The translations under genes and the position numbers were made by a program. DNA of 64,000 bases, taken from Glycine soja (taxonomy: Eukaryota > Streptophyta > Magnoliopsida > Fabales > Fabaceae). Below the pieces are notes generated by a model. It searched no databases and was not told the DNA's origin. It saw nothing but the letters and a program-made list of their open reading frames with translations. This document shows, in pieces, positions 20,624 through 31,661 of the stretch; positions within the stretch are counted from its first letter, which is position 1; each line of letters starts with the position of its first letter. The DNA is taken from the NCBI RefSeq assembly GCF_004193775.1, contig NC_041021.1, positions 5,528,001 to 5,592,000 of the forward strand, written 5' to 3'.

Positions 20624-21075
20624 CAAAAAGAATTCCCCAAGGACTAATCGCCTGAATTCTTTTTGTGTCTTTCTTCTCCCTTTTCCAAATGAAGGAAGGA
20701 CTAACCGCCTGAATTCTTTTGTGTCTCCCTTCTCCCTTGTCAAAGAATTCAAAATGACACAGTTTGAGAATTCTTTTGATTCTTCCCATTCCCTAATACA
20801 AAAGCGTTCTAAGGTTTAATCGCCTGAGAATTCTTTTGTATCCCCATTCACAAAGTATCAAAGGTGTAACAGCCTGAGATCTTTGTCTTAACACATTGGA
20901 GGGTACATCCTTTGTGGCACAAGTAGAGGGTACATCTACTTGGGTTTGACTGAGAACAAGAGAGGGTACATCTCTTGTGGATCAATTCTAGTGGAGGGTA
21001 CATCCACTAGGTTCAAAGAAAACAAGGGAGGGTACATCCCTTGTGGATCTTTGCTTGTAAAAGGTTTTTTACAAG
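20624..21075 (+). other. Array of about eleven consecutive stem-loops in LTR leader
   Basis: Series A has five units with a loop containing AAGG.(C/T)TAA(C/T)CGCCT or a variant and complementary arms. The first is CAAAAAGAATTC (20624-20635) with GAATTCTTTTTG (20654-20665); others lie at about 20686-20721, 20740-20779, 20797-20840 and 20850-20886. Series B has five units with the fixed 7-nt loop GGGTACA: arms at 20892-20900/20908-20916 (two mismatches), CAAGTAGA/TCTACTTG (20920-20927/20935-20942), ACAAGAGA/TCTCTTGT (20956-20963/20971-20978), CTAGTGGA/TCCACTAG (20988-20995/21003-21010) and ACAAGGGA/TCCCTTGT (21022-21029/21037-21044). A last hairpin has arms CTTGTAAAA (21054-21062) and TTTTACAAG (21067-21075). 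Arms differ between units but stay complementary, as expected of selected RNA structure. Confidence 0.8.
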
Positions 21076-21371
21076 GTTGAAAGAAATCCCAAGGACCGCA
21101 GGTTGCTTGGGGACTGGAGGTAGGCACGGGTTTGTGCTGAACTAGTATAAAAATCCTTGTGTGTTTGTTTCCTTCTTCCCTTCTCTTTTACTTTCTGTTG
21201 TGCATTTAATTTCCGCTTTTACTTTCTATTAAGTTTCTCTTCTACTCCTCTTTCTCTTAACAATTTAGTAAAAGCCTTAAAAGAGTAATTTTTAATTAGT
21301 AAAGGTTTAGGAATAATTAATTCAACCCCCCCCCCCTTCTTAATTATTCTGAGGCCACTCGATCCAACAAG

Positions 21372-21386
21372 TGGTATCAAAGCAGG
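21372..21386 (+). other. Primer binding site (initiator Met tRNA type)
   Basis: TGGTATCAAAGCAGG starts two bases after the 5' LTR. It matches the usual Copia PBS TGGTATCAGAGC with one G-to-A change. Confidence 0.85.
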
Positions 21387-21397
21387 TTTCTTGTAAA

Positions 21398-24300
21398 ATG
21401 GCCTCTTTAGATTCTTTGTCTTTCAAAAGCATTTTCAGGAACAGATTACTCAAAGATGATGATGGAGACCAAGTCAACATGTGTCTCATGACAAAATCTG
21501 ATGAGAATAATAAAGAAGATTCCATAAGGAAGAAATGGTACATAGATAGTGGATGTTCCAAACACATGACCGGTGATGTATCAAAATTCACAACTATTTC
21601 CCCTAAGAAAAGTGGACATGTTACATACGGTGACAACAACAAGGGCAAAATTATTGGAGTTGGTAAAATAGGTACGAATTCTTCTACTCCTATTGAAAAT
21701 GTGTTGCTTGTAGAAGGTTTGAAACATAGTTTATTAAGTGTTAGTCAATTATGTGATAAAGGATATAAAGTATCTTTTGATTCTGAAAAATGTGTTATTA
21801 AGCATAAGCATGATAAAGATATTGAACATATAGGTTTTAGAGAAATTAAGGTCTACATGATTGATCTAAAACAAAAATCTATAAATGATAGATGTTTATT
21901 AAGTAAAGGTTGTGATCCATGGTTATGGCATAAGAGAATTTCTCATATTAACATGGATCATCTAAATAGGTTAATTTCAAAAGATCTAGTTATTGGATTG
22001 CCTAGATTAAAATTTGAAAAAGATAAGTTATGTGATGCATGCCAAAAAGGTAAACAAACAAAAGTATCCTTTAAATCTAAAAATATTGTTTCTACCACTC
22101 AACCATTGCAACTATTACACATGGATTTGTTTGGACCATCTAGGGTCATGAGTTTTGGTGGTAGTTACTATGCATTAGTAATTGTTGATGATTATTCTAG
22201 ATATACTTGGACCTTATTTCTTACTCATAAGAATGATGCATTTCATGCATTTAGAAGACTTGCCAAAGTTATTCAAAACAAAAAAAATCTCAAAATCATC
22301 TCCATCAGAAGTGATCATGGAGGTGAATTTGAAAACAATGATTTTGAAATGTTTTGTGATGAGTATGGTATAGAACACAATTTTTCTGCACCTAGGACAC
22401 CCCAACAAAATGGAGTGGTAGAAAGAAAAAATAGAGCCCTAGAAGAAATTGCTAGAACTCTTTTAAATGGCACACCTCTTCCAAAATACTTTTGGGCAGA
22501 AGCGGTTAACACCGCATGTTATATTATGAACAGAGCCTTAATTAGACCTATTCTTAAGAAAACTCCATATGAACTTTTTAACAATAGAAAACCAAATATT
22601 GCACATTTATATGTTTTTGGATGTAAATGTTTTGTTCTAAACAATGGTAAAGAAAGTCTAGGAAAGTTTGATGCCAAGGCAGATGAGAGTATCTTCCTTG
22701 GATATTCCTTACATAGTAAAGCATTTAGAATATACAACAAAAGAACTATGACAATTGAGGAATCAATACATGTTACTTTTGATGAAACTAACATTACCTC
22801 CCCAAGAAAGGAGTTTGTTGATGATATTACAGATACTTTGGAAAATACTCAAAATGAAGAAAGAAATCTGAAAAGAAAGAGAGATGATGAAGACAAGGAT
22901 GATCAAGATGACACAGCACAAGAAAATGATAATCTTCCTAAAGAATGGAAAACTTCAAGAAATCATCCTCTTGATAACATCATCGGCGATATCTCAAAAA
23001 GGGTAACAACTAGACATTCTCTTAAAGATTTATGCAATAATATGGCATTTGTTTCAGTAATAGAACCTAAAAACTTTAAAGAAGCTATTATAGATGATCA
23101 TTGGATAGTAGCTATGCAAGAAGAATTAAATCAATTTGAAAGAAATGATGTATGGGAATTAGTAGAAAAACCTTCAGATTATCCAATCATAGGAACTAAA
23201 TGGGTATTTAGAAATAAATTGGATGAAAATGGTATAATAATTAGGAATAAAGCTAGACTTGTAGCAAAAGGATATAACCAAGAAGAAGGTATAGACTACG
23301 AAGAAACTTTTGCACCTGTAGCTAGATTAGAAGCAATTAGGATGTTATTAGCATATGCATCTATTATGAATTTTAAACTATATCAAATGGATGTCAAAAG
23401 TGCTTTCTTAAATGGTCTGATTCAGGAGGAGGTATATGTGGAACAACCTCCTGGGTTTGAAGATTCACAAAAACTAGACCATGTCTATAGATTAAAGAAG
23501 GCACTTTATGGCCTAAAACAAGCACCTAGGGCTTGGTATGAAAGATTAAGTAAATTCCTTTTAGAAAAGAATTTTACTAGAGGGAAAGTAGATACTACCT
23601 TATTCATAAAAAAGACGGATAATGATATCTTGTTAGTACAAATTTATGTTGATGATATAATCTTTGGATCTACTAATGAATCTTTGTGCAAAGAGTTTTC
23701 TATTGATATGCAAAGTGAGTTTGAGATGTCTATGATGGGTGAGTTAAATTACTTTCTTGGATTACAAATCAAACAAACAAATGATGGGATCTTCGTCAAT
23801 CAAGCAAAGTATTGCAAAGAACTCATTAAGAGATTTGGAATGGAAAACTCAAAACACTTGGCCACTCCTATGAATACAAATTGTTATCTTGATAAAGATG
23901 AATCTGGACAACCTATAGATCCGAAGCAATACAGAGGTATGATTGGATCTCTACTTTACTTATCTGCAAGTAGGCCAGATATTATGTTTATTGTATGCAT
24001 GTGTGCCAGATTTCAATCAAATCCAAAGTTTTCACATTTATTGGCAGTAAAAAGAATCATAAGATATCTATTAGGAACAGTTAATTTAGGATTATGGTAT
24101 CCTAAGAATTCTTTATGTAACCTAGTAGGATACTCAGATTCAGACTTTGCTGGATCAAAAACAGATAGGAAGAGTACTAGTTGTACATGTCAATTCATAG
24201 GGTCTGCACTTGTTTCTTGGAATAGCAAGAAACAAAATAGTGTAGCTTTATCCACAGCGGAAGCAGAATATATTTCTGCTGGTAGTTGTTGTGCACAAAT

Positions 24301-24601
24301 TTTGTGGATGAAACAACAACTATCTGACTATGGAATAGTATTAGATCATATTCCCATAAAATATGACAACACAAGTGCCATAAACATATCTAAGAATCCA
24401 GTTCTTCATTCTAGAACCAAGCATATAGAAATTAGGCATCATTTTATTAGAGATCATGTTTTAAAAGGTGATGTTGTTTTAGAATTTGTAAATACTAAAA
24501 ATCAACTTGCAGATATCTTTACAAAACCACTAAGTAAAGAAACTTTTTATAACATAAGAAGAGAATTAGAGCTAATAGATGTTAGTGACTTATCAAAATA
24601 A
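21398..24601 (+). CDS. Copia pol polyprotein (protease, integrase, RT, RNase H), no gag
   Basis: Uninterrupted frame of 1067 residues from ATG 21398. Residues 1-46 are a short unrelated leader, apparently the fused ends of a deleted gag. The retropepsin active site follows in [10 protein letters not shown] (Asp-Ser-Gly at residues about 50-52). Integrase has the HHCC zinc-binding segment (about 178-225), then the catalytic Asp-Asp-Glu core: Asp in HMDLFGPS (about 242), Asp in DDYSRYTW, Glu in [10 protein letters not shown] (about 342). RT carries the [11 protein letters not shown] block and the YVDD catalytic motif (about 750). RNase H has SDSDFAG (about 914) and STAEAEY. It ends [10 protein letters not shown]. 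All catalytic residues appear present, so the product could act in trans if Gag were supplied. SIRE lineage is inferred from the RT blocks. Confidence 0.93.
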   Translation: MASLDSLSFKSIFRNRLLKDDDGDQVNMCLMTKSDENNKEDSIRKKWYIDSGCSKHMTGDVSKFTTISPKKSGHVTYGDNNKGKIIGVGKIGTNSSTPIENVLLVEGLKHSLLSVSQLCDKGYKVSFDSEKCVIKHKHDKDIEHIGFREIKVYMIDLKQKSINDRCLLSKGCDPWLWHKRISHINMDHLNRLISKDLVIGLPRLKFEKDKLCDACQKGKQTKVSFKSKNIVSTTQPLQLLHMDLFGPSRVMSFGGSYYALVIVDDYSRYTWTLFLTHKNDAFHAFRRLAKVIQNKKNLKIISIRSDHGGEFENNDFEMFCDEYGIEHNFSAPRTPQQNGVVERKNRALEEIARTLLNGTPLPKYFWAEAVNTACYIMNRALIRPILKKTPYELFNNRKPNIAHLYVFGCKCFVLNNGKESLGKFDAKADESIFLGYSLHSKAFRIYNKRTMTIEESIHVTFDETNITSPRKEFVDDITDTLENTQNEERNLKRKRDDEDKDDQDDTAQENDNLPKEWKTSRNHPLDNIIGDISKRVTTRHSLKDLCNNMAFVSVIEPKNFKEAIIDDHWIVAMQEELNQFERNDVWELVEKPSDYPIIGTKWVFRNKLDENGIIIRNKARLVAKGYNQEEGIDYEETFAPVARLEAIRMLLAYASIMNFKLYQMDVKSAFLNGLIQEEVYVEQPPGFEDSQKLDHVYRLKKALYGLKQAPRAWYERLSKFLLEKNFTRGKVDTTLFIKKTDNDILLVQIYVDDIIFGSTNESLCKEFSIDMQSEFEMSMMGELNYFLGLQIKQTNDGIFVNQAKYCKELIKRFGMENSKHLATPMNTNCYLDKDESGQPIDPKQYRGMIGSLLYLSASRPDIMFIVCMCARFQSNPKFSHLLAVKRIIRYLLGTVNLGLWYPKNSLCNLVGYSDSDFAGSKTDRKSTSCTCQFIGSALVSWNSKKQNSVALSTAEAEYISAGSCCAQILWMKQQLSDYGIVLDHIPIKYDNTSAINISKNPVLHSRTKHIEIRHHFIRDHVLKGDVVLEFVNTKNQLADIFTKPLSKETFYNIRRELELIDVSDLSK

Positions 24602-24981
24602 ATCTCTATATTACTATGGTGTTTGAACAATTATTAAGTATGTTATTTGACTATGTGGAGTTTATAATTTATCTATGCATGGTTGTTTCCTTCATGGTTT
24701 CATGGTTCTTGCTTCTTGCTTCATGATTTGGTTGATATTTTTTATGAACGTTGTATGGATGTTTAAATTAAATTTATTTGATACGCACTTTGGCTTTTTG
24801 TTGATGCCAAAGGGGGAGAGAAATGGGATTAAATCAAGAATTCACATGAGTAATCAACTTATTTTTAAGATAAGCATAAATTCAAAAACAAAGGGGGAAC
24901 ATTTATAAGAGTGATCGACTAGGAAAAAGTGTGTGTGTGTTTCTTGATTTCAGAAGTTGTCATCATCAAAAAGAGGGAGAT
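24602..24981 (+). other. Copia 3' internal region with two polypurine tracts
   Basis: Non-coding. One purine run, AAAGGGGGAGAG (about 24809-24820), follows TTTTGTTGATGCC. A second, AAAAAGAGGGAGA (about 24968-24980), abuts the 3' LTR and is the functional polypurine tract by position. The region where SIRE elements can carry an env-like ORF is reduced to 380 bp with no convincing protein. Confidence 0.7.
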
Positions 24982-26636
24982 TGTGGAAGCAAAGCTTCAT
25001 GATGAATCAACAATGATTCAAAGGTGTTTTGATGATAACAATGATGACAACAAAAGATGATGACAAAAGTGATGAACAAAAAGCTCAAGAGAATCAAAGA
25101 ACATCCATCTCAAGAAAATCTAGAACAAGTCAAAGAGTTCAAGAATCAAGAAGAATTCAAGACTCAAGAAGAAAGCCTACAAACAAGAATCAAGATTCAA
25201 GATCTCAAAAATCAAGATTAAGATTCAAGACTCAAGATTCAAGAATGAAGAAAAGACTCAATCAAGATAAGTATTAAAAAGTTTTTTCAAAACTTTGAAT
25301 AACACATGAGTTTTTGACAAAACCTATACCAAAGAGTTTTTACTCTCTAGTAATCGATTACCATATTGATGTAATCGATTACCAGTAGCAAAATGAGTTT
25401 GAAAATGTTTTCAAACTGAATTTACAACGTTCCAAATATTTTCAAAAGGCTGTAATCGATTACAATGTTTTGGTAATCGATTACCAGTACCCTTGAACGT
25501 TGAAATTCAAATTTAAATGTGAAAAGTCACATTGTTTCATTCAAAAGCTTTGTGTAATCGATTACCAATGTTTGTTTTTGAAAAATCTAAAGATGTAACT
25601 CTTCAAAAAGGTTTTGACTCTTTCAAATGGGTTTTAAGTTTTTCTAAAAGATATAACTCTTCTGAATGGCTTTCTTGACCAGACATGAAGAGTTTATAAA
25701 AGCAAGGCTTTGTTTTGCATTTTGAATAATCAATCATTCCAAGTCTTTCTAACAATCTCTTACAATCCTTTACAAGCCTTGAGTCTCTTTGAACTTCTTT
25801 TTCTTCTTTGTACCAAAAGTTTTTTGAAGTTTTCTGGTTTTCTAAACCTTGAAAACTTATGCTATTCATCCTTTTCATTCTCTTCTCCCTTTGCCAAAAG
25901 GAATTCACCAAGGACTAATCGCCTGAATTCTTTTTGTGTCTCTCTTCTCCCTTTTCCAAAAGAAGGAAGGACTAACCGCCTGAATTCTTTTGTGTCTCCC
26001 TTCTCCCTTGTCAAAGAATTCAAAACGACACAGTCTGAGAATTTTTTTGATTCTTCCCATTCCCTAATACAAAAGCGTTCAAAGGTTTAACCGCCTGAGA
26101 ATTCTTTTGTATCCCCATTCACAAAGTATCAAAGGTGTAACAGCATGAGATCTTTGTCTTAACACATTGGAGGGTACATCCTTTGTGGCACAAGTAGAGG
26201 GTACATCTACTTGGGTTTGACTGAGAACAAGAGAGGGTACATCTCTTGTGGATCAGTTCTAATGGAGGGTACATCCACTAGGTTCAAAGAGAACAAGGGA
26301 GGGTACATCCCTTGTGGATCTTTGCTTGTAAAAGGTTTTTTACAAGGTTGAAAGAAATCCCAAGGACCGCAGGTTGCTTGGGGACTGGAGGTAGGCACGG
26401 GTTTGTGCTGAACCAGTATAAAAATCCTTGTGTATTTGTTTCCTTCTTCCCTACTCTTTTACTTTCCGCTGTGCATTTAATTTCCGCTTTTACTTTCTGT
26501 TAAGTTTCTCTTCTACTCCTCTTTCTCTTAACAATTTAGTAAAAGCCTTAAAAGAGTAATTTTTAATTAGTAAAGGTTTAGGAATAATTAATTCAACCCC
26601 CCCTTCTTAATTATTCTGAGGCCACTCGATCCAACA
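24982..26636 (+). repeat. Copia 3' LTR
   Basis: Nearly identical to 19711-21369, with the same palindromes, TATA box (25695-25701) and stem-loop array (about 25895-26346). The C-run near the end is 7 rather than 11. It is followed by the target duplication TATAC (26637-26641). Confidence 0.97.
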
Positions 26637-26641
26637 TATAC

Positions 26642-27357
26642 CTCATCAACATGTTGCAATAGATACCCAAGTAGACAATTAGCCTGATTGTTTTGTAATT
26701 GTAACTACTTGATTTTCACCTTATAAGAATTCATGTTATTTGACACAATTTGGGAAATTTAAAATTTCTTGAAATGAAATTGTTTGGTATGGAGGAATGA
26801 AGTTCACAAGAAGTTGCATGCGACTAATTCCTTAAGTCTTTATTTTAGCTATATTGAATTTGCATAATTTGATTTATTAATTGAATTCATCTTGTATGTT
26901 TAAATTTTATAATATTTGATTTGTTTGAAATTTTTAAGAGAATAATGAAATTAGTTATTATGTTGCCTATGTTTGATGGGCCAAGGAAGAGGAATGGATT
27001 GAATAATTTGGGCTTTGAATGTTGAAAACAAAAATCATTTGAGGGGTGCGCTTCGCAAAATCAAAAGTGTAGATAGGAATAGTTTCCTGGAAGTAAAACC
27101 GGTGCAGATAGTAAATCTAGATGGTGAAAACGGTATCAGTTTCTACTATCACTTGTTTTTCAGCCCAACAAACTTAAAACAGACTATTTTTCACCAAAAA
27201 AGGCCTTATCTCACGCAAATTCACCCCATTTTTACCCAAATTCAAAGCAAACAAAAAGAAATGAGAGAGAAGTGGTCATAATTTTTGCTTGCTTGGACAT
27301 GCATGCATGCTTTGTCATGTATATACCTTACAACACTCAACCTAGCTTTGTCATAGC
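26642..27357. other. Intergenic DNA
   Basis: No domain is recognised. An 88-codon open stretch at 27015-27281 has no family character. The first 60 bases may continue the interrupted fragment left of the Copia element. Confidence 0.4.
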
Positions 27358-27640
27358 CACTACTAGAAAAACATGGATTAGCGACTAAAATCAACAACCA
27401 ATAAATGTTGGTGACAAACTACACCCAATTTAGCAACTGATAACATCATTTGTTATTTGCCCATGACCATATTTGTGACCGAATAACTCAGTGACAACTT
27501 ATACTGTAGCTAATTCAGTTGCCACATGATTGGAACTTTAGAAGATGTGTTTTTTGGAAAAATTGGCGATTGATTTGGCAATTGTTGTTTAATTGGTTTA
27601 ATGACTAATTCCATTTTTAACACTGTTACATGTTATTTAC
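27358..27640 (+). mobile_element. CACTA-type transposon end (fragment)
   Basis: Begins CACTACTAGAAAAAC, the usual terminal inverted repeat start of plant CACTA elements. Subterminal motifs follow (TTAGCGACTAA, GTGACAAAC, TTTGTGACCGAATAA, GTGACAACTT). The opposite end (TTTTTCTAGTAGTG) was not found before the Ty3-gypsy LTR at 27806, so this is a truncated copy or one whose partner end was lost. Confidence 0.5.
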
Positions 27641-27805
27641 AGTATACATAATGAGTCTGTGTTTTTTAATATCGTAAGGGATTAGTAATGGGGTCAGGTT
27701 CAGTTTTTGGAGAACATGTGGGAACCACAACATGAAAGTTTGAAGAATTTGGCTTTGCCTGGTGCTGAAATCAATTGTGACTTGCCAATGTGTTTCTTTG
27801 GGAAT

Positions 27806-28767
27806 TGATGCAATCCTACCCCGTAAGGGCATTGGATAGAAGACTCCGAATAGATTATAGGCCAGAGATGCAAAAGAAGGCCCTAGGGTTCTCATGAGCC
27901 TTAGGGTAGATTTCGGGCTCATGGGCTAAGTATGAGCCCACTTATCTTTGTACATATTATATTAAGGTTTCATTATTTTTGGGCCTTGTATTTAGGGTTC
28001 CATAATGTAGGTAGGGTATCCTATAAATATAGGATTTTTTAGCCCTTGTATTTTAGGGCACCTAGACTAGTTTTTGTATTAGGGGAAGTTTTGTAATTTC
28101 ACATACATTAAGTGAATATTTGATGTGAGTGGTTGGAAATAAATTTAATTGAATTGGGAGAAGCCCAGTCCAATTAAATTTTAGAGGGGGAGGTGAGCAT
28201 TTGTTTGCTACACCCCATTGCCACATCATATAGTCATACTTTGTGCATGACCTTCATGCTTTACATGCCTCATGACACCTAAGCACACTTAGTGGAGAAT
28301 CTTGGACTTGATCTTAGATTAGTGGGCTGAACCATAGCTAAAATTCACTAATCATAATTAGTGAAAATTTGGCTCCACAAATTCAATTTCAAATTCAAGT
28401 GAAATTTGAATAGAAATTCAAATTTCCCTCCAATTTTGTGTGACACTTAGGCTATAAATAGAGGCCATGTGTGTGCATTTTTTCAAATTTGATCATTTGA
28501 CAATTAAACTTCAGATTTCAGAGCTCTTTTAGAGCACAAAATTTCATGCTCTTCTCTTCCTCTCCCTTCATTCATCTCCTTCTTCCTCCAAGCTCTTATC
28601 CATGGCCTCCTATGGTGGTGAGCTTCTTCTAGACTCATCTTCTCCTTGAAGTGGCGTCTCCTCTCTCTCTTCCTTCTCCATTCAGTTGTCATTCATCTTC
28701 CAAGAAGCAAAGGAACCCATTGATGAAGAAGATCCTAGGCTTACAAGCTCCAATGGAGCTTACATCA
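27806..28767 (+). repeat. Ty3-gypsy 5' LTR
   Basis: 962 bp, TGATGCAATCC to CTTACATCA. It has a TATAAATAG box at 28453-28461 as the likely core promoter. It ends just before the primer binding site TCGTATCAAGAGC, which resembles TGGTATCAAGAGC with changes at its start. Confidence 0.85.
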
Positions 28768-30671
28768 TGTCGTATCAAGAGCATCTTCATCTAGGTGATG
28801 TTCTTTTGCTTCCTCTATCTTTTTGTTCGGTGAATTCTCTTTAATTTTGTGTTCTTCATCTTATTCTCCATGTATATCCTCCATTTTCTTGTGGTTTGAT
28901 GCTGTTTAGAGTAGATTCAAAAAAAATAAATCGATTAAATCTTAGATCTACACTTGTTCTTGCATTTCTTTGGTTCAAATTTTGTAGATCTACTCTTCAA
29001 TCATGTTTTTGTGTTGATTTTAGTTTCTATCATTTTTCATTCATAATATTTTTGTGCTGAACCTTTAGATCTAAATTTTCTTCCAAAATATTGATTAGAA
29101 AAAAAAACACAAAAATCTAAGTGTAAATCACTTAATCCATGTTGTCTTAGAGTCATGTTTAGTCATAGTAATTGTCACATTATGTTCTAAGTTTGTGTTG
29201 AATTTTTATTTTGTTGATTGAATTCTAGATACATTTGTTCATGTATTCTTGTCATTCTTAGCCTATCTTTTGAATTTTATGTCTAATTCATGCATGTTAT
29301 TTAGTTCATAACATGTTCTAAATCAATTCCTAGAAGTAGTCTTGTTGTTGAACTCTTTTTTGTTTTCTAAGTTTCCTACATGATGCCTATGATGAAGTTG
29401 AGTTGTGGCGTTGTGGCTGGATTTGTGAATTAAAATAAGTCTTAAGCTTTATTGAATTGTGTTATTCAAGATAATTGAGCATAAGCAAACACAAATTGTA
29501 ACTATCTAAGCCTTAAGCAACATAAACACTACTCTTGATTTCTAGGTAGAAATCGCTGGTGCTGGCAGCTTTTACATACGAACTTGTATAAATTACTAGG
29601 AATTGGTCACTTCATTTTTTGAGCTTAAATGTTTACTGAATTTTCTAGACATCTGGACCAAAATTATGAAAAAAGAACCAAGCAATTTGGATTAAAGGAA
29701 AAAATAATAAAAATCACACAAGTTGACAGAAAAATCAATGTCCAGGAAAAAAAAGTAAAAGGGAAGTGTGCTTGTTGTTTTGGCTCAAAATTTGTTCTAT
29801 AATTGGTGCCTATTTTATAGCAATCCTAGTTCTTAAATTTCAATTGAAAATTAGTGTGAAAAAAAAGTTCCAAAACTAGAGGTTTCTTGAGTCTTTTTTT
29901 TTTTTAGTTTTTCTACTCTACTCTAGAGCCATTCTAGGTTTCTCTTTGAGTCCTAGCTTGCTTTTATGTGCTTTTCATTGCTTTAATTGTTGATAAATCC
30001 CTGAAAATTTTTCTTGTTAAAACTTTATTGGTATAGCTTTCATTTCATTTTTTGGGTCGTTGGTTATTGCTTGTCTCTTTGTTTCCTTGTTTGTGAGTTG
30101 CCATATAAGGAATTGGAAAGGAGGATTGGTGCCATCCCTTGAAGAATTTGAGTCAAGAAGCAGGGGGAAAACCACCTTAAGAGCTATTAGACTAAGAAGC
30201 ACTCCAAATTGAGTGAATCACCAAAGAGAAAACAACCACCAAAATTGAGGACCTTGCTGTAATTTTGTAATTGACAATTTACTTACTTTCATTGCTTTCA
30301 AATTTTGTAACAAAAAGGCCTTTCATTGGAAGTAAGTTGGGAGCCTCCAATAGGTCACCCTACTTCCATTTGTGTGTAATAATTTTAGGCAATTTTCCCT
30401 TAGGATTGTGAGTATTTTGTTGGGAACCTTAAATTTGGTCATCCAAACACTCTTAGGATTCGCCTAGTTTACATTTCTTGTTTACTTTCACAGCTTATTT
30501 CCTTTACCTTCCATTGTCAAACCACCTAGATAGCTTGCCTTTTACCAATTAGTTTTTTACCTTATCTTTTACACCTCTTTTAGTGTTTATTTTGGCTAGT
30601 TTCAACCATAGTTTCTTTTACCTTTTGATTTCAAACCTCCAACAAGAAAGAACCACAACTTAGGAACCAAC
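28768..30671 (+). other. Ty3-gypsy leader, non-coding
   Basis: About 1.9 kb between the PBS and the gag ATG. It is T-rich, with no long open frame. Long leaders of this kind are usual in plant Ty3-gypsy elements. Confidence 0.6.
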
Positions 30672-31661
30672 ATGAGTCATCATTCATCTAGTGTTAATGG
30701 CGAGGGTACTAGTCATAAAGACCCTTTATCTAGAATCTTAGATGAGTTAAGTTCCCTCAAGTTATGGAAAGAAGAAAAAGAGAGAAAAGAAAAAGGAAAA
30801 AAAAGAGTGGAAGAAATAAGTCAAGATGAAAGAAAGAAAATAAGAGAGGAAGAAAGAAGAAAAATAATGAAAGAAATGAAAAGAAAAAAACATTGCTCCT
30901 ATAGTAGTCATAACTCTTGCAAGAGCCTAAGTGAAGAACTTCGTGACTATTATGAAAGAAGGCATAGGTCACATCTTAGACCTCACTCCCATAAAAGAGA
31001 AAAGGAAAGAAATCCTCAAGAGGCTAACATTAACCTCACATACTTTCATAAGAAAGACAATGTAGAGGCTAACTTAGATTGGGAAATAAGGATAGAGCAA
31101 CAACTTAAAAAGAAGTCTACTTCAAAATCTTATGGCTCTCACTCTTATCCAAAGAAAGACCAAGGTCAAGATATCTTAGGGGTGACACCTTCTAAGCCCA
31201 AAGATGATAAGGAGAAGACAATAGAAAAGCAACTCCTTAAGGCTAGTATGCAAGAGAAGACTAGCTCTATAAAGTGCTTTAAATGTCTTGAAAGAGGACA
31301 CATTACTTCTCAATGCCCCACCAAGAAAACCATGATTATGAGGGGCCAAGACATTTATAGTAGCCAAGATGAGGCTACTACTTCACCTTCCTCTAGTGAA
31401 AGTGAAGAAACAAAAGGGGAAGAATCTAGTGAAGAAATCTACCCCCAAGAAGAAGGACAACCTTTAATGGTTAAGGAGGAGTGTAAGGAGGTAAGTGTCT
31501 CCTCCAAGAGGTTAGCTAAAAAGGAAAGTCATTTTGAAATAAAGACAAATATTAAAGAAGTTTCCCCTCTTAGACAACCTCCACATCTTCTCCTTTGTAA
31601 AAAGACACTTGTTAGCACTGCCACACCTCTTGGGCTTGAGTTTATTCCTCAAGTAAAGTAG
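30672..31661 (+). pseudogene. Ty3-gypsy gag remnant with zinc knuckle
   Basis: An open frame of 329 codons. Residues 1-110 are Lys- and Glu-rich coiled coil followed by His- and Ser-rich sequence. Near residue 135 the NVEANLDWE block that opens a plant Ty3-gypsy capsid domain is seen, but it jumps at once to the post-capsid Lys- and Ser-rich linker, so the core of the domain is deleted in frame. The CX2CX4HX4C knuckle (CFKCLERGHITSQC) is near residues 200-213. The C-terminal tail is Glu-rich and then fuses to a stretch normally found just before RT, so protease is also deleted. Confidence 0.75.

Larger units (their letters stand above)
19711..21369 (+). repeat. Copia 5' LTR
   Basis: Begins TGTGGAAGCAAAGC and ends GATCCAACA. 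It contains five GTAATCGATTAC palindromes between about 20079 and 20294, a TATA box at 20424, a long leader with a stem-loop array (20624-21075), and a C-homopolymer of 11 near 21327, close to the end. Short open frames inside are repeated in the 3' LTR and look incidental. Confidence 0.97.
19711..26636 (+). mobile_element. SIRE-type Copia LTR retrotransposon, gag-deleted, complete ends
   Basis: A 6926-bp element with LTRs 19711-21369 and 24982-26636, a 5-bp target duplication, an initiator-Met-type primer binding site directly after the 5' LTR, one long pol ORF in the Copia order (protease, integrase, RT, RNase H), and a polypurine tract directly before the 3' LTR. RT and RNase H blocks resemble the SIRE/Maximus lineage. 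Gag is absent: the ATG at 21398 leads within about 46 codons into protease. LTRs differ by scattered substitutions, so the insertion is not brand new but is young enough for pol to be intact. It would need Gag from another element. Confidence 0.95.

Noticed and set aside
20439..20819. 126-codon open stretch in the 5' LTR, also found in the 3' LTR at 25710-26090
   Set aside because: It recurs only because LTRs are duplicates. The composition is that of the stem-loop leader and no protein character is seen.
20887..21044. CRISPR-like look of repeated GGGTACAT with variable spacers
   Set aside because: Units are palindromic hairpins in a plant LTR with irregular spacing and no cas genes; it is not a CRISPR array.
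24675..24908. Possible env-like ORF after Copia pol
   Set aside because: Only 77 codons, overlapping a polypurine tract; the one hydrophobic stretch is not enough to call an envelope protein.
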